Below are positions 36,925 through 48,907 of a stretch of 64,000 bases of DNA, piece by piece; positions within the stretch are counted from its first letter, which is position 1, and each line of letters begins with the position of its first letter. The stretch lies in NCBI GenBank assembly GCA_007258455.2, contig VDFB02262564.1, positions 1 through 64,000 of the forward strand. Direction: 5' to 3'. This DNA comes from Sequoia sempervirens (Eukaryota; Streptophyta; Pinopsida; Cupressales; Cupressaceae). A program made the position numbers and the translations under genes. The notes beneath the pieces were generated by a model, which ran no database searches, had not been told where the DNA came from, and saw nothing but the letters and a program-made list of their open reading frames with translations.

Positions 36925-39900
36925 AAGGTCATCAAGCACTTAAAATGTTAGTATTAAAGGAACGTGGATAAGAAATGACAAGATATGATGAGTAAAGCTT
37001 TTGGTGTTGAAAGATATGGAGTGGAATAGAAGATGCCACATTGATGAAAGATGGAAAGCAGGAACAAGGGGATGTGATAGTTTACAAAGTCTCTTCAAGA
37101 CTCCATTGAAGCAAAACAAATGAGAGCAATAATGCTCCAAAGGAAAGAAATTCAAATGGATACTTCATGAAAGATGGAAATGAGCAGAAAAAGTATTCAT
37201 CTAAGGCTAAAGTTGAAAATTCCTATACTTTTCCAATGGCTTAGCCAATCCAAAAGTATGATTTAAGTAGCTGAGTTAGAGAAAATGTGAGAGAAAAGAG
37301 AAATTTTTATTAAGTATGAAGTTTGCATCTTTTCACTAGCAATACCATTGAGAAAATGTGACTTGAGTGGCTAAGCGATTGGAAGTCCACGACCAAGAAG
37401 AATTTAAAAGAAAGAGAAAATTACACTCTTATGTTGGCATTACTAGTACAAAACCACAATTTGAGTGGAGAAGCTTAGTAAAAAGCATGACTAGGGTGAA
37501 GAGCACACATTTGAAGTGATTTTGCAAATAAGAAATCATGAAAATAATGGCAAGGCTATAAGTAAATTAGGATATGGAAAAATCATGAGGAGAACACATG
37601 AAATTTTCACTTTCTAAGTGAAAAAATAGTCCAAAATAGCACCAAAGATAGAAAACATGAAAAGATCTGCCTAATAGTGACTGTTACGGTGCATTGCAAG
37701 ATAATCTATAAGTATCAAAGATGTGATTTCACCATGATAGGAATTCAACCTTCACAATCAGGCATATGCAAGCATCTACCAACTGTAATCTCAACTTCAA
37801 TCCCAATGCACAAAGTCCCCTCATTGAAATTATTCATTGTCTTCATGCTTTGACACCTCTTATAGATAGTCAAATGCATGTGTTTGAAGCTGAAAACTTC
37901 AATCAGAACAGTATCTTAAACACAAAAAATCATGCATTCCTCAAATTCTTACCAAAAACCTGTGATTTAAAAAATTTCTTTGGAGGCTACTACTATCATA
38001 CAAGGAACTCCACTTGTCATCAAGCATTGACAATCTCATGCCCAATCAGGATTGTTGCCTCTTTATTTCTTATACACTACTCACATCACTTTCCTATTGT
38101 GCAACTCAGTTCATTTATGAGGACTACCACATATAGATATTGTCTCCTTGCAACTTGAGTCATGCATTGATCAAGGAATATACATAAGACACATGCCCAC
38201 TTGCATTCAAGACTATATTCCACTATGACCTCTCTTAGTGTCTATCCTTTATTCCTTTTCAAGAGTCCATATAATAATAAACCTATCCCTTGAATGTTTA
38301 GGCTATTATAAGCATAGGAAACATTTGAACTTCATGAAGGATTCACTATTGTGAATTGACCCTCATGCATCAAAAGAATCCTACTATGAATATAATCATT
38401 GTCAAACAGTTATGAGTCTACCTTTGTAATCATTCTAACTATCATACCATTTTATGCAACAAATTCCCTCTAGCACTATACCTTATAGGTGAATTTGCAT
38501 AACATAGTTGGACAGTTCATTGCATCTAACTTCAATTCTCCTTTCATGAGGTTTCCTACAATCCCTCATTTTCTAGAACTCTTGCATTGATTATGCTATG
38601 ATCACTATCATCTTTATAACCTTGAATGCTACTTTCTTATGGTGGTTGTGGTTATAGGCTACTAATACTCTTTTCTATTTCAATTTGGTGATGATTGTCC
38701 CTCTTTGAATCTTGGTCACATTGACCTTATACCTCAATGTGCAGGAATCCCTTAAAAAATCATTCAATTCTACAACCTTTCCTCCATAGCTTGAATTCCA
38801 TACCTATCATTTTGAATAGCCTTTGCACAATACTCATTACCTATCTCAGATTTTTTTTTATCTTGTGCATCTGATAACACTTTAGACAAAGAATTCTTCT
38901 GAATTTCTACCTTTTTAGATACATTCATAGTTTACTAACACCAACATTTCTTGTTGTCCCCTCCTTGGAATTCATCATAGTTATCTTCCAAACTTGAGCT
39001 CACCTCATGATAGGATTGCAACCAAGGAATCACCATACATCCAAAGGACAACAATGAAAGTTAAAACCTTCAATGCAAGGATTGCCCTCAAAATTCATAC
39101 AAGTTGCCTCTCCCCTACACAAAGCACTTTAAAATGCAATAGAAACTATTTGCATTCAATACCTTTCATGGTGTTAATTCCAAAATCAAGTGCTTTGTTT
39201 CATTGAATCAATGAATGACACTACCTTTGTCTCACTGCTAATATCACCTTGGACCACTATCTGTTTATGCAAGAGCTTAGGAACCACAATATCCCTTCCT
39301 TTCATGTGCTCATATTACTTACCATCTTAAGCATTACTCAATGGTCTTTATGATGACAAATATCAATGAGGACACAATCTTCCAATAATGTGACTTCCTT
39401 CTACTTCTTTACACAGTCAATGCCTTTTGAAATTTTGTCACTAAACCTTGCTCTCTCAATCTTCAAAGCATTGCCGCCAAGAAAAACCATTTCCCCTTAA
39501 TGCACTAAAGTTATGGTGTTGGGACAGTCATTCCTTGAGATCACATGGTGACTAAAAATGTAGTGACAAAAAACTATCCTTATATGCTGCTACTTACAGT
39601 CACTACAACCTTACATTGTCAAAGGTTGTGATTGAGTGGTTGCATTATGCATGATTGTCACTATGAGACATAACGCTTTCATTTATTACTACATTGTACT
39701 ATGCTTGAAACCCATTTATGTTGTGCCATGCCCAATGTGCATTTAACATCACTGCCTTTAGCATTTCATGAATTTTAAAACATTGCCCCTTCATACAATG
39801 CAATTTTGTCTCACTCCCTTTGTTGTGCATCAAGAACTCAACAATAATGTTATCAGCCCTACATTATCAATATACTACGACTTCCCAATACATACTAGTG

Positions 39901-40346
39901 TCTTCACTACATGCATATGTTTCCATTGACTACTCATTGAGAAACATAGCATTTGGAACAGTTGTAATTTTTGTAGGGGAATTTGCAAAAGAACTCTCAT
40001 TGTCATTACAACAAGGACTAAACTTCAAGGACTGCCCTATCAATGAAATAAATTTTACCACTATCTTTAACCTTTTAAAATTAAGGGAAACACCTGTTAG
40101 CATCATCTATATTGATTAGCTTAGACATTAAACAGTAACTCTTATGCCTCTTTATTCCTTCTTGCTTGGTCTATCCTCATAATGGGACTATCATGCTTTC
40201 AAATTTGCAAACATCTATGTGAATCCTTTGAAACCCTCATGAAATATATTCATGCTCATGGCTATCCCATATTTTAACTACGATAGTTCCCTTTTATTTG
40301 GACTGTGGAATCAAAACATGAAACTTTTGCCTCATGATCTCATGAT
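36925..40346. other. CACTA interior, no recognised gene
   Basis: The longest ORF (37766-38158, plus, 130 codons) has no recognisable motif and an unremarkable composition. No transposase signature was found on either strand. It should be part of the CACTA element between its two retroelement insertions. Confidence 0.4.
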
Positions 40347-40351
40347 CTAGG

Positions 40352-40487
40352 TGTTGGAAGTTGGTCAACACTCCCCTCAAGATTCATGACATGGACTAAC
40401 TGCCTCCCATGGATCCATTAACTCTAGAAGTTGTATTGAGCATTAACAAGTCGATCTTTTGGTGCAATGGAAATCGTGGGACCAACA
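40352..40487 (+). mobile_element. Left LTR of the TRIM
   Basis: 136 bases, TGTTGGAAGTTGGTCAACAC to GTGGGACCAACA. It matches the right copy at about four of five positions. Confidence 0.88.
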
Positions 40488-40525
40488 ATTGGTATCAAAG
40501 CCAAAGCTATCAGGTTTGAACCCCC

Positions 40526-41644
40526 TGTTGGAAAAATTATGCCTCAACTTGTTGGCTTGAATCTCTGTTAAAGACTTGGCATTTTTCCCCTTCATTTGGT
40601 CTTCATCGTCAACCTATTTCCCAAAAACTAAACCTTGAAACTTAAGTCATAGGGTTATGAAAGTTTGTAACTTGGCGATAGTGTGTTGGTCATGGGATCA
40701 CTGATTTCTCTAACCCTAGAACCTTGTCATGAAGTTTGGAAGTTTCTTAACTTCCCGAATGGTTGATCTCCTTTATTGTCGTGGCATCTTGGAGTTTTCT
40801 AACCTATGGTGGGGGTTGTAAAGTTTGGGTTTCTCTTGACTTGGGTGACATTCCTGTTGAATGGTGGGATTGGTCTACATAGATGGTGATGTGAGTTGTA
40901 TGGAGGTAACATGGATGTTGCGTGGATGGTGGGGACCACAAGGAACGATTGATAGTTTGGTGTGATAGTCAAAAGCGATGAATGAGTGTTGTGTCGACAC
41001 GTGGCATGATCTCATTTGTTGATTTTACATCGCTATTGTAAATCAACAATCATTGGCTGAAAGCTTTATTTTCTATTAGTGATATGTTTGCATTTATTAC
41101 ATGATCTGACTTGGGGGTTGACAGAGTGCAAATATAGTAATATTCTCTATAACCAAAATTTAATGTTGGGTGGCTTGATGTGTGCTACTGGCAATATGTG
41201 TGGCCTGAGATGGAGGAAGCTTTTTGGCGAAGGAAAAAAAAAATTAAATGAAACCCTAATGGTTGTTGGTTGGTTGGTAGAATTCATTGTATGTCGTATG
41301 AGCATTGTAATAGTGAGTGTGTGTAATGAATTGTAGTTTGCAATTAGAGTTCGACCAAGGGGATGCTATTATGAGTTAACATCTAAGAGTGAAGTTTGTA
41401 ACTCTGTATGTAATTGATTTATTGTAATACAAAGTGACTTTGCTTGGTGTGTGGGTTTCTATCCTATAAGGGTTTTCCCACATATATCTAGTGTTATCCC
41501 TATGTGTGTGATTTAGTTTGTCTCTCCTTTTGTTATGTGAATGCACATCTCAAATGTATGTAACTTGTTAAATGAGGTTTTTGCACTACTTTCCTAAGGA
41601 TTTTGCATTAGGAAGGAATTTTCTGCACCGTTGCTATCCTTACA
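40526..41644 (+). mobile_element. 5' LTR of the Tnt1-like element
   Basis: 1119 bases. It differs from the 3' LTR at roughly one base in nine or ten over the first 220 bases by eye, so the insertion is old. Confidence 0.92.
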
Positions 41645-41646
41645 AG

Positions 41647-41658
41647 TGGTATCAGAGC
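41647..41658 (+). promoter_or_regulatory. Primer-binding site (initiator tRNA-Met)
   Basis: TGGTATCAGAGC begins two bases after the 5' LTR. It is complementary to the 3' end of plant initiator methionine tRNA, the usual primer of copia elements. Confidence 0.9.
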
Positions 41659-41764
41659 TAGGTTGGCTGCGTTATCCTTGTGAGTAGGGCTGGTTTTTTG
41701 TGTTAATCCTATTTCAGTGGGAGTCTTGCAAAAGAATAATTGGTTGTCTTGTTTATAGTTTGAG

Positions 41765-44700
41765 ATGGAAAGTACATCAGGTAGAGTATAAATTGAAAAA
41801 TTCAATGGCAGTAATTTTGAGTTGTGGAAACTCAAAATGGAAGACTTGTTGGTGGATAAAGACCTTTGGATTGTTGTGTCTGGAACTATGCCAAAAATTA
41901 TGAAGAATTGGTACCTTGCAGATAGAAAAGCTAGAGGGATGATAAGATTTTGTTTGGCCGATTTTATACTCCTAAATGTCCATGAGGAGAAGACTGCATC
42001 TTCAATATGGAAGAAACTTGGTGACATTTATCAGGGAAAGTCTCTGGTGAATAAGTTATTCCTAAGGAAGAAGTTGTATCCTTGATGATGGAAGAAGGTG
42101 CATCTGTAGTAGACCATCTAAATTCATTTAATATGATTGTTCCTCAGTTGGCGTCTGTGGGTGTAAATATAGAGGAGGATTATTGTATGCTTCTATTATG
42201 CTCCTTACCCGACACGTGGGATCATCTGGTAATGGCTATTGGAAGTACAACAACTAATTTCAAGATGGAAGACATGGTTGCCTCGTTGTTGTTAGAAGAA
42301 ATGCAGAGGAAGTCTTCTGAGATAGCCAAGGAGGCTCTTGTTGTTCGGGGTAGATCAAAGGAGAGAGGAAAGAAGAAGGACAAGAAGTTTAAATCCAAAT
42401 CTAAAGGGAGATCAAAGTCTCCTGGTAAGAAGTCCAAGGTGAAATGCTAGAACTGTGGGTAGTATAGTCATATCCAAAAGGATTGTAAGAAGGAGGAAAA
42501 GAAGAAGAAGAATAACTCTTTAGACAATGACTCTTTTCAGAGTGATGTAGATGTCTTCATTTTAGCCTTGGTGACTGAGGCATCAAATGATGTCTGGCTG
42601 ATTGACTCAAGTGCATCTTTTCACATGACATTTCACAAAGAATGGTTCACTAAGTATGAAAAATATGCTAGTGGAAAGGTGTACCTGGCAAGTGATTCAA
42701 CTCTAGAAATTGTTGGTCGTGGAAGAGTCAAAATCGAATTCCCAAATGGAAGAATAAAAGGGATTGGTGGCGTACTACACATACTAGGTTTGGCTCATAA
42801 GCTGCTTTCGATTAGTAAGTTGAATGATGCTAGAGTGCAAGTTTCTTTCTCGAATGGAGGTTGTAAGATGACTAGAGGCTCAATGGTGCTAGCTAAGGGT
42901 GCATGCATAGGCACTCTGTACAAGCTGGATGCATGCCCTGCTCAATGTAATAATGTCTCTATAAATTCAAGCAAATTTGTTTGTGTAGAGAAGGAAAATG
43001 AAGATCCTCTGGGTGCAAATTCCTTGGAGGTGAAAATCCTAGCAGAGAAGACCATGTTGTGGCATCATAGACTCAGTCACATAGGTGAGAAAGGCTTAAA
43101 AACCTTGAAAAATAAACATCTTGTTGAAGGGCTTGTTGACTGTAACCTTGAGTTTGATTAATGTGAATATTGTGTTTATAGAAAGCAACATCATGTTTCA
43201 TTTTATTCGAGTCCTCATAAATCTTCTGGTATACTGGATTATGTTCATTCTGATGTATTTGGTCTAGTGAATGTTCCTTCATTATCAAAGTCTAGATGCT
43301 ATGTTTCTTTTATTGATGATTATTCGAGAAGGGCATTTGTGTACTTTCTGAACAGTAAATCAGAAGTGTTCAGTCGATTTAAAGAGTTTAAAAACTTGGT
43401 AGAAAATTAGACTAGAAGGAAAATCAGATGCTTGAGGATGAATAATGGTGGTGAGTTATGTTCAGTAGATTTTGAAAGGTATTGCAAAGACCATGAAATT
43501 AAAAGACATAAGACTACGTCTTATACTCCACAATAGAGCAAAGTTGTTGAAAGGTTAAACATGATGCTAATGGAAAGAGCGAGAAGTATGTTGAGCGGTG
43601 TTGGTCTAGAGTAGAAGTTGTGGGCTGAGGCTGTGGCTACAACATGTTACTTGATAAATCATTCACCTTGTTCGGCTCTTGTTGACAAAACACCTTTGGA
43701 AGCATGGTCTGGTAAGAAGCCCTCTCTGAGACATATTCATGTCTTTGGTTGTGAGGCATATGCATATGTGCCAAATGAGAAAAGATCAAAGTTGGAGAAT
43801 AAGGTTGTCAAATGTATCTTCATTGGCTATGGCATTGGTGTGAAAGGATACAAGCTTTGGAATCCTGTTACTAAGAAGGTATTGTACAATAGAACTGTAA
43901 CCTTTGTGAGTTGAAGCCTTCAATAGTTGATCCATAGTTAGAGACAGGTAAAAAGGAAAATAAGAATGATGTAGTTGAAATTCCTTGAACTCCAAAAAAA
44001 GAGGAACTACGTAGTGTACCTGAATCTAAGGAGATCTCTAGTAGCTCTGAGAGTTCTGAAGAAGAAGAACCACAACCTCAACCTATAAGGAGGTCTACAT
44101 GTGAAAAGCATCAACCTATGAATTTTCTATATTGGATTCAAACTATGCCTATGCTTTGATTACTAACACTGATGAGCCTAGGATTGTGAAAGAGGCAATT
44201 AATATGTCTGATTCAAATTCCTAGTTGGAAGCCATGAATGAAGAAATGGTATCATTGAAGAAGAATGAAACCTGGGATTTGGTACCTTTTCCTAAAGGGA
44301 AAAAGCCTGTTGACTGTAAATGGGTATTTAAAAAGAAGACTGGTTTGGATGGTAGTGTTGAAAAGTATAAAGCTCAGTTAGTCGCAAAAGGTTATTCCCG
44401 GGTGGAGGGAATTGATTATGGAGAAATATTTTCTTTTGTAGCTAATTTGACATCTATCAGATTTCTTTTGTTACTTGCAGCAGTGTATGACTTCGAGATC
44501 AAGGAGATGGATGTGAAGACAACGTTTCTTCATAGAGAGATGGAAGAAGAAATTTATATGTCCCAACCTGAGCACTTCGTTGAAAAAGGAAAATAAAGCC
44601 TAGTTTGCAAGTTAAAGAAATCTCTGCATGGTTTGAAGCAATCTCCTAGAATGTGGCAGCAAAAGTTTGACATGTTTGTGTTGTCTTTGGGATTTGTAAG

Positions 44701-45758
44701 ATCAAAATCCAATCATTGTGTTTATTACAATGCTGAAAATGATTGTGTGCTTATTATTACCCTGTATGTGGATGATATGTTGTTCATAGGAAATAGTAAG
44801 ACTATGATCTATGATCTTAAATCTCAATTTTTTGCAAAGTTCAAAATGAAAGATCTTGGTGCAACAACGTATATTCTTGGGATGGAAATAAAAAGGGATA
44901 GAGAAAGTAGAAATCTTTGGCTCAACCAGAGTAAGTATATCAACACTGTCCTGAAGAGATTTGGGATGACTGATTGCAAGCAGCTAGTTATTCTAGTGTT
45001 GCAGGGAATGAAGCTATTTGTTGAAGACAGTTTGAAGTCTCCTACTGAGATAGAGGACATGACCAGGGTGTCATATGCAAGTGTTTTTGGAAGTTTAATG
45101 TACGCAATGGTCTATACTAGGCCAAACATTGCCCAAGTAGGGGGAGTTCTTAGTCAATTTATGGCTAATCCAAGAAGGCTGCATTAGGATGTTGTGAAGA
45201 GGGTTTTTAGATATTTGAAAGGTACCTCAGAGTTTTGCTTTGTGTTATCATGGCAACTCGGTTGGATCACAAATATCTCTTAGCATTCATGGGTATGTAG
45301 ACTTTGATTTGGCAGGGGACATTGACAACAAAAGATCCACTGGTGGATACATTTTCATGTTATTTGGTGGAGCAGTGAGTTGGATGAGCAAGCGATTGGT
45401 TGTAGTCACTTTATCTACTATTGAGGCATAATACATGGGAGCAACACACTCCTGCAAAGAAGTTGTTTGGCTTAGGCATTTATGTTCAGACATCAGGTTT
45501 AATGCAGGGAAGATTATGATTTTCTATGACACTTAGAGTGCTATTTATTTGGCACAAAATCCTACTTTCCATGCCAGGACGAAGCACATTGATGTACAGT
45601 ATCATTTCATTTGTGATATGGTGGAGGAAGGAAAGGTTAATCTAGAGAAGGTGGATACTCTAGAGAATATCGTTGATGCATTGACAAAGCTTGTGAGCAT
45701 AGACAAGTACATGTGGTGTGTTAGTTCGAGGGGCCTTGGAGTCCATGACCTTCATTAA
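41765..45758 (+). pseudogene. Copia gag-pol polyprotein, disrupted
   Basis: The polyprotein starts at the ATG at 41765 (TAA at codon 9). Gag has the UBN2-type core (FELWKLKMEDLLVDKDLWIV) and a CCHC knuckle at 42445-42486 (C.NCG.YSHIQKDC) with two stops inside. Protease at about 42586 reads WLIDSSASFHMT, with Ser where the DSG/DTG glycine belongs. The pre-integrase zinc finger HHRLSHIG..CEYC is at 43060-43180. The integrase core begins HSDVFG (43240), shows MNNGGE in place of the usual DNGGE (43438), and has ERLN with the last catalytic Glu. The RT core spans 44225-45020, with YVDDM at 44765-44779. RNase H runs from 45270 (FDLAGDIDNKRSTGGY) to KHIDVQYHFI. Frame changes occur near 42080, between 43914 and 44225, and near 45187-45240, plus about ten stops. 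Confidence 0.95.
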
Positions 45759-45786
45759 TTTTGAGCTTGGAGGAAGCCATTAAGTC

Positions 45787-45803
45787 TTCGTCAAGTGGGA
45801 GCT
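45787..45803 (+). other. Polypurine tract of the Tnt1-like element
   Basis: TCAAGTGGGAGCT lies immediately before the 3' LTR start at 45804, the usual copia arrangement. Confidence 0.8.
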
Positions 45804-46924
45804 TGTTGGAAAAATGTGCCTCAACTTGCTGGCTTGAACCTCTATTAAAGACTTGGCATTTTTCCCCTTCATTTGGTCTTCATTGTCAGCCTATCACCCA
45901 AAAAATAAACCTTGAAATTTAAGTCACAGGGTTCTAAAAGTTTGTAACTTGGTGACAGTGTGTTGGTCGTGGGATCTTTGATTTCTCTAACCCTATAACC
46001 TTGTCACGGAGTTTGGAAGTTTCTTAACTTCCCGACTAGTTGATCTCCTTTGTTGTCGCAACATCTTGGATTTTTCTAACCTCCAATGGAGGTTGTAAAG
46101 TTTGGGTTTCTCCTGACTGGGCGACATACCTGTTGAATGGTGGGACTAGTCTGCGTAGATGGTGATGTCAGTTGTACGACAATGACATGGATGTTGCATG
46201 GATGGTGGAGACCACAAGGAACGACTGACAATTTGGTGTGATAGTCAAAATCGATGAATGAGCGATGTGTCAACACGTGGCACAATCTCATTTGTTGATT
46301 TTACATCACTGTTGTAAATCAACAATCATTAGCTGAAAGATTTATTTTTTGTTAGCGATATGTTTGCATTTATTGCATGATTTGACTTGGGGGTTGACAG
46401 AGTGCAAATATAGTAATATTCTCTATAACTAAAATTTAATGTTGGGTGGCTTGATGCATGCTACTGGTGATATGTGCGGCCCGAGATGGAGGAAGCTTGT
46501 CGGAAAAGGAACAAAAAAATAAACAAATGAAACCCTAATGGTTGTTGGTTGGTTGGTAGAATTCATTGTATGTCGTATGAGCATTGTAATAGTGAGTGTG
46601 TGTAATGAACTATAGTATGTGATTGGAGGTCGACCAAGGGGATGTTGCTTGTGAGTTAACATCTAAGAGTGAATTTTGTAACTTAATATGTAATTGATTT
46701 ACTGTAATACAAAGTGACTTTGCTTGGTGTGTGGGTTTTTCCCTTGTAAGGGTTTTCCCACGTATATCCAATGTTATCTCTTTATGTGTGATTTATTTTG
46801 TCTCTCCTTTTGTTCTATGAATGTGCATTGAAAATGTATGTAACTTGTTAAATGAGGCTTTTGCACTACTTGTTTGAGGATTTTGCATTAGGAAGGCATT
46901 TTCTACACCATTGCTTTCCTTACA
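45804..46924 (+). mobile_element. 3' LTR of the Tnt1-like element
   Basis: 1121 bases, starting TGTTGGAAAAATGTGCC and ending TTTCCTTACA, followed by CCCCC, which repeats the bases in front of the 5' LTR. Confidence 0.92.
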
Positions 46925-46951
46925 CCCCCTCAGGTAACACTAAGGGGATAT

Positions 46952-47087
46952 TGTTGGCATCTGGTCAGTGCCCCCCTCGAGATTTGTGACATGGAGTAAC
47001 CACCTCTCATGGATCCGTTAACTCTAATAGTTGTATCAAGAATTAATAGGTCAATCTTTTGGTACAACGACAACCATGGGACCAACA
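46952..47087 (+). mobile_element. Right LTR of the TRIM
   Basis: 136 bases, TGTTGGCATCTGGTCAGTGC to ATGGGACCAACA, followed by CTAGG, the same five bases that precede the left LTR. Confidence 0.88.
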
Positions 47088-47092
47088 CTAGG

Positions 47093-48254
47093 TTTTCAAA
47101 ACTTCATGTCAGTTCACCACTCAATGTCTCAACTCTCACAAGTTACAAAGCTTTGATAGCTCTATTATACTCATTCTTGCATTGCAACATACCATAAGGA
47201 TCCAAAGGAATTTTTAAATAAGAATATGCATTCTTTCAAAACCTAATCTGTGAATGGAAGAGGAAAAAATCTCAAACATAAAACCACCATACATAATGCA
47301 ATGAATGAGAAAGAATGTTCTTTTTTTCTTCTCAATCACATAAATATAAAGCAATGAAAACTTTGAGAAGGAAAAACCATGAAAAAGGGAAAGAAATGTT
47401 AAAGACATAAAGCTTCTTCCTTTTACAAAGTTGCAGTTTCCATAATAACTCGAGCTTCCTACCTCTCTTTTTCCAAAAAGTCAAGTGAATCCTTTTGCAA
47501 GCAAGGAAACACTCATTGCTTTCCCTCCAAACTCCAAAATTAAAGTTCAAACTTAATCCCTTTGCCCATTTGCATGTGAATCTCTATGAAAAGAAACCTG
47601 ATAAAAGAATTAACAATACTCTGGACCCTTTTGAACACCCCTCAAAGAACAATTGACAGTCATCTTTTCCCAGCCTTTTTAATAAGAGTGTTATAAGGTT
47701 AAGGTGAATTGTATTTTCTATGGAGTTAAAAAGTCACCACTCTTTCTTGGTTGTTGCCTTTGTCAAATTTATGTCAAAAAGATTAGATAATTTCTATTTC
47801 TTCCTTTGAAACTTTGAATCTATATACAACAAATCTACAAGGCTTGAAAATAGTAATATTTTAGATAAACACTCAAGTAGCTTAGGATGCAAACAATATA
47901 AACAATATCACTAAACTAACATATACACCTCTTTCTTGACAAACATATATGTTATCCAATATCAAACCAAGGAGATTTTTCTTCACAACAAGCTTAAGTT
48001 TATCATTTAGCTTATTGAAATCATCAATCTTTTTGTTGAGATTCTACTAATCAAAGGTAATGACAAACCAAGGAGAGTTTTTTTCTCCACAAAATTTCAA
48101 TCAAATTAGATTACTATTGAAGACTCTTTTTGGATCTACGTGTACCAAATGTGATAATTCAAAACATATCCTTTAGCATTTTGATACATGTATCACTCAA
48201 GTCCTATGTTGCACCCACATGTAAGTTACTTCCACGTTAATTCCTAGTTTAACT
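47093..48254. other. CACTA interior, no recognised gene
   Basis: Between the TRIM and the right subterminal repeats no coding signal was seen. Two short stretches share the words ACCAAGGAGA(T/G)TTTT (about 47967 and 48069), a weak direct repeat. Confidence 0.4.
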
Positions 48255-48474
48255 TTTTAATTACCCACTTTAATAGCATATTGTCTAATTTTTATTTGTG
48301 TGACTAATTATTTAGTCATTTATAGTTGACATGGTTTTACCTGATGATCAAATTAGTCATTTATTTAGTCATTTATAGTTGTGTTGCAAAAAATGACTAG
48401 AATTTAGTCATTTTTAGTTGTTTTTACTAAGAATTTTAGTCATGTAGTCATTTATTTGCCAAATTCTACTAGTG
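48255..48474. repeat. Right subterminal repeats and terminus of the CACTA element
   Basis: At least seven copies of TTTAGTCATTTATAGTTG or shorter forms precede the end TTCTACTAGTG at 48474. They match the left subterminal region at 22291-22745. Confidence 0.8.
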
Positions 48475-48907
48475 TGTGGATATTCCATTTTTTATCCTAG
48501 AGTCTAATTTATTTAGAGCAAGGCTTGACATTTCATGGCTAGACGCCATGAATGTAGTCACTTCTATGATCCAAAAATGTTTGCAGTTTCCCCATGAAGG
48601 TACTATGCACGTTGTCTAGGATATTGGATACAAGACACTAGTGGCACATGGGGGCTTCTCCCTTGACCACTTTTGGCCCACCCTAGTTAGACCTCTCCCT
48701 CCTAGGGGAGATATTTTGTATAGAGATTATAATAGATACAAGACTGAGGGATTGACACCGAAGGGTGGTTTTCCCTCATCTCCTTACGTTGTTTCTTCAA
48801 AGGCCTCTCTACATGCACAAAAAAAGGCTTTGTATTTTTCCCCTTTAAAGGGGAAGGACAAGCTTGATCTTTCCCTTGGGTATTCCCCTTCTAGTTCTTC
48901 TACAGTT
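48475..48907 (+). pseudogene. Rest of the protease region, gag-protease element
   Basis: Directly after the CACTA element the frame resumes: VDIPFFILESNLFRARLDIS, WLDAMNVVTSMIQKCLQFPH, EGTMHVV. This is the C-terminal half of a retropepsin-like domain (the xFLG..WL.....V.S..H.C.KFP pattern of plant gypsy proteases). A Gly/Pro-rich tail follows (FWPTLVRPLPPRGDILYRDY), ending at a stop near 48907. One internal TAG is present. Joined to 22290 with one copy of the target site removed, the reading frame is uninterrupted. Confidence 0.65.

Larger units (their letters stand above)
40526..46924 (+). mobile_element. Full-length Ty1/copia element (Tnt1/Tork-like)
   Basis: The LTRs at 40526-41644 and 45804-46924 (1119 and 1121 bases) begin TGTTGGAAAAAT and end CTTACA. 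They are flanked by the target duplication CCCCC (40521-40525 and 46925-46929). The primer-binding site TGGTATCAGAGC and a polypurine tract are in place. The order gag-protease-integrase-RT-RNase H is that of Ty1/copia, and the text resembles the Tnt1 (Tork) lineage. It inserted into the 60-base middle of the TRIM. Confidence 0.95.
40352..47087 (+). mobile_element. TRIM (miniature LTR element), split by a copia insertion
   Basis: Its LTRs are 136 bases each (40352-40487 and 46952-47087), both TGTTGG...CCAACA, and the flanking 5-bp target duplication is CTAGG (40347-40351 and 47088-47092). After the left LTR comes TTGGTATCAAAGCC, an initiator-Met-type primer-binding site. Before the right LTR comes the purine run AAGGGGATA. 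With the copia insertion removed the internal region is only about 60 bases, so the element was about 330 bases with no coding capacity, as in TRIMs. Confidence 0.9.

Noticed and set aside
37766..38158. 130-codon plus-strand ORF
   Set aside because: No motif, no homologous look, no splice or start context; length is within chance for this base composition.
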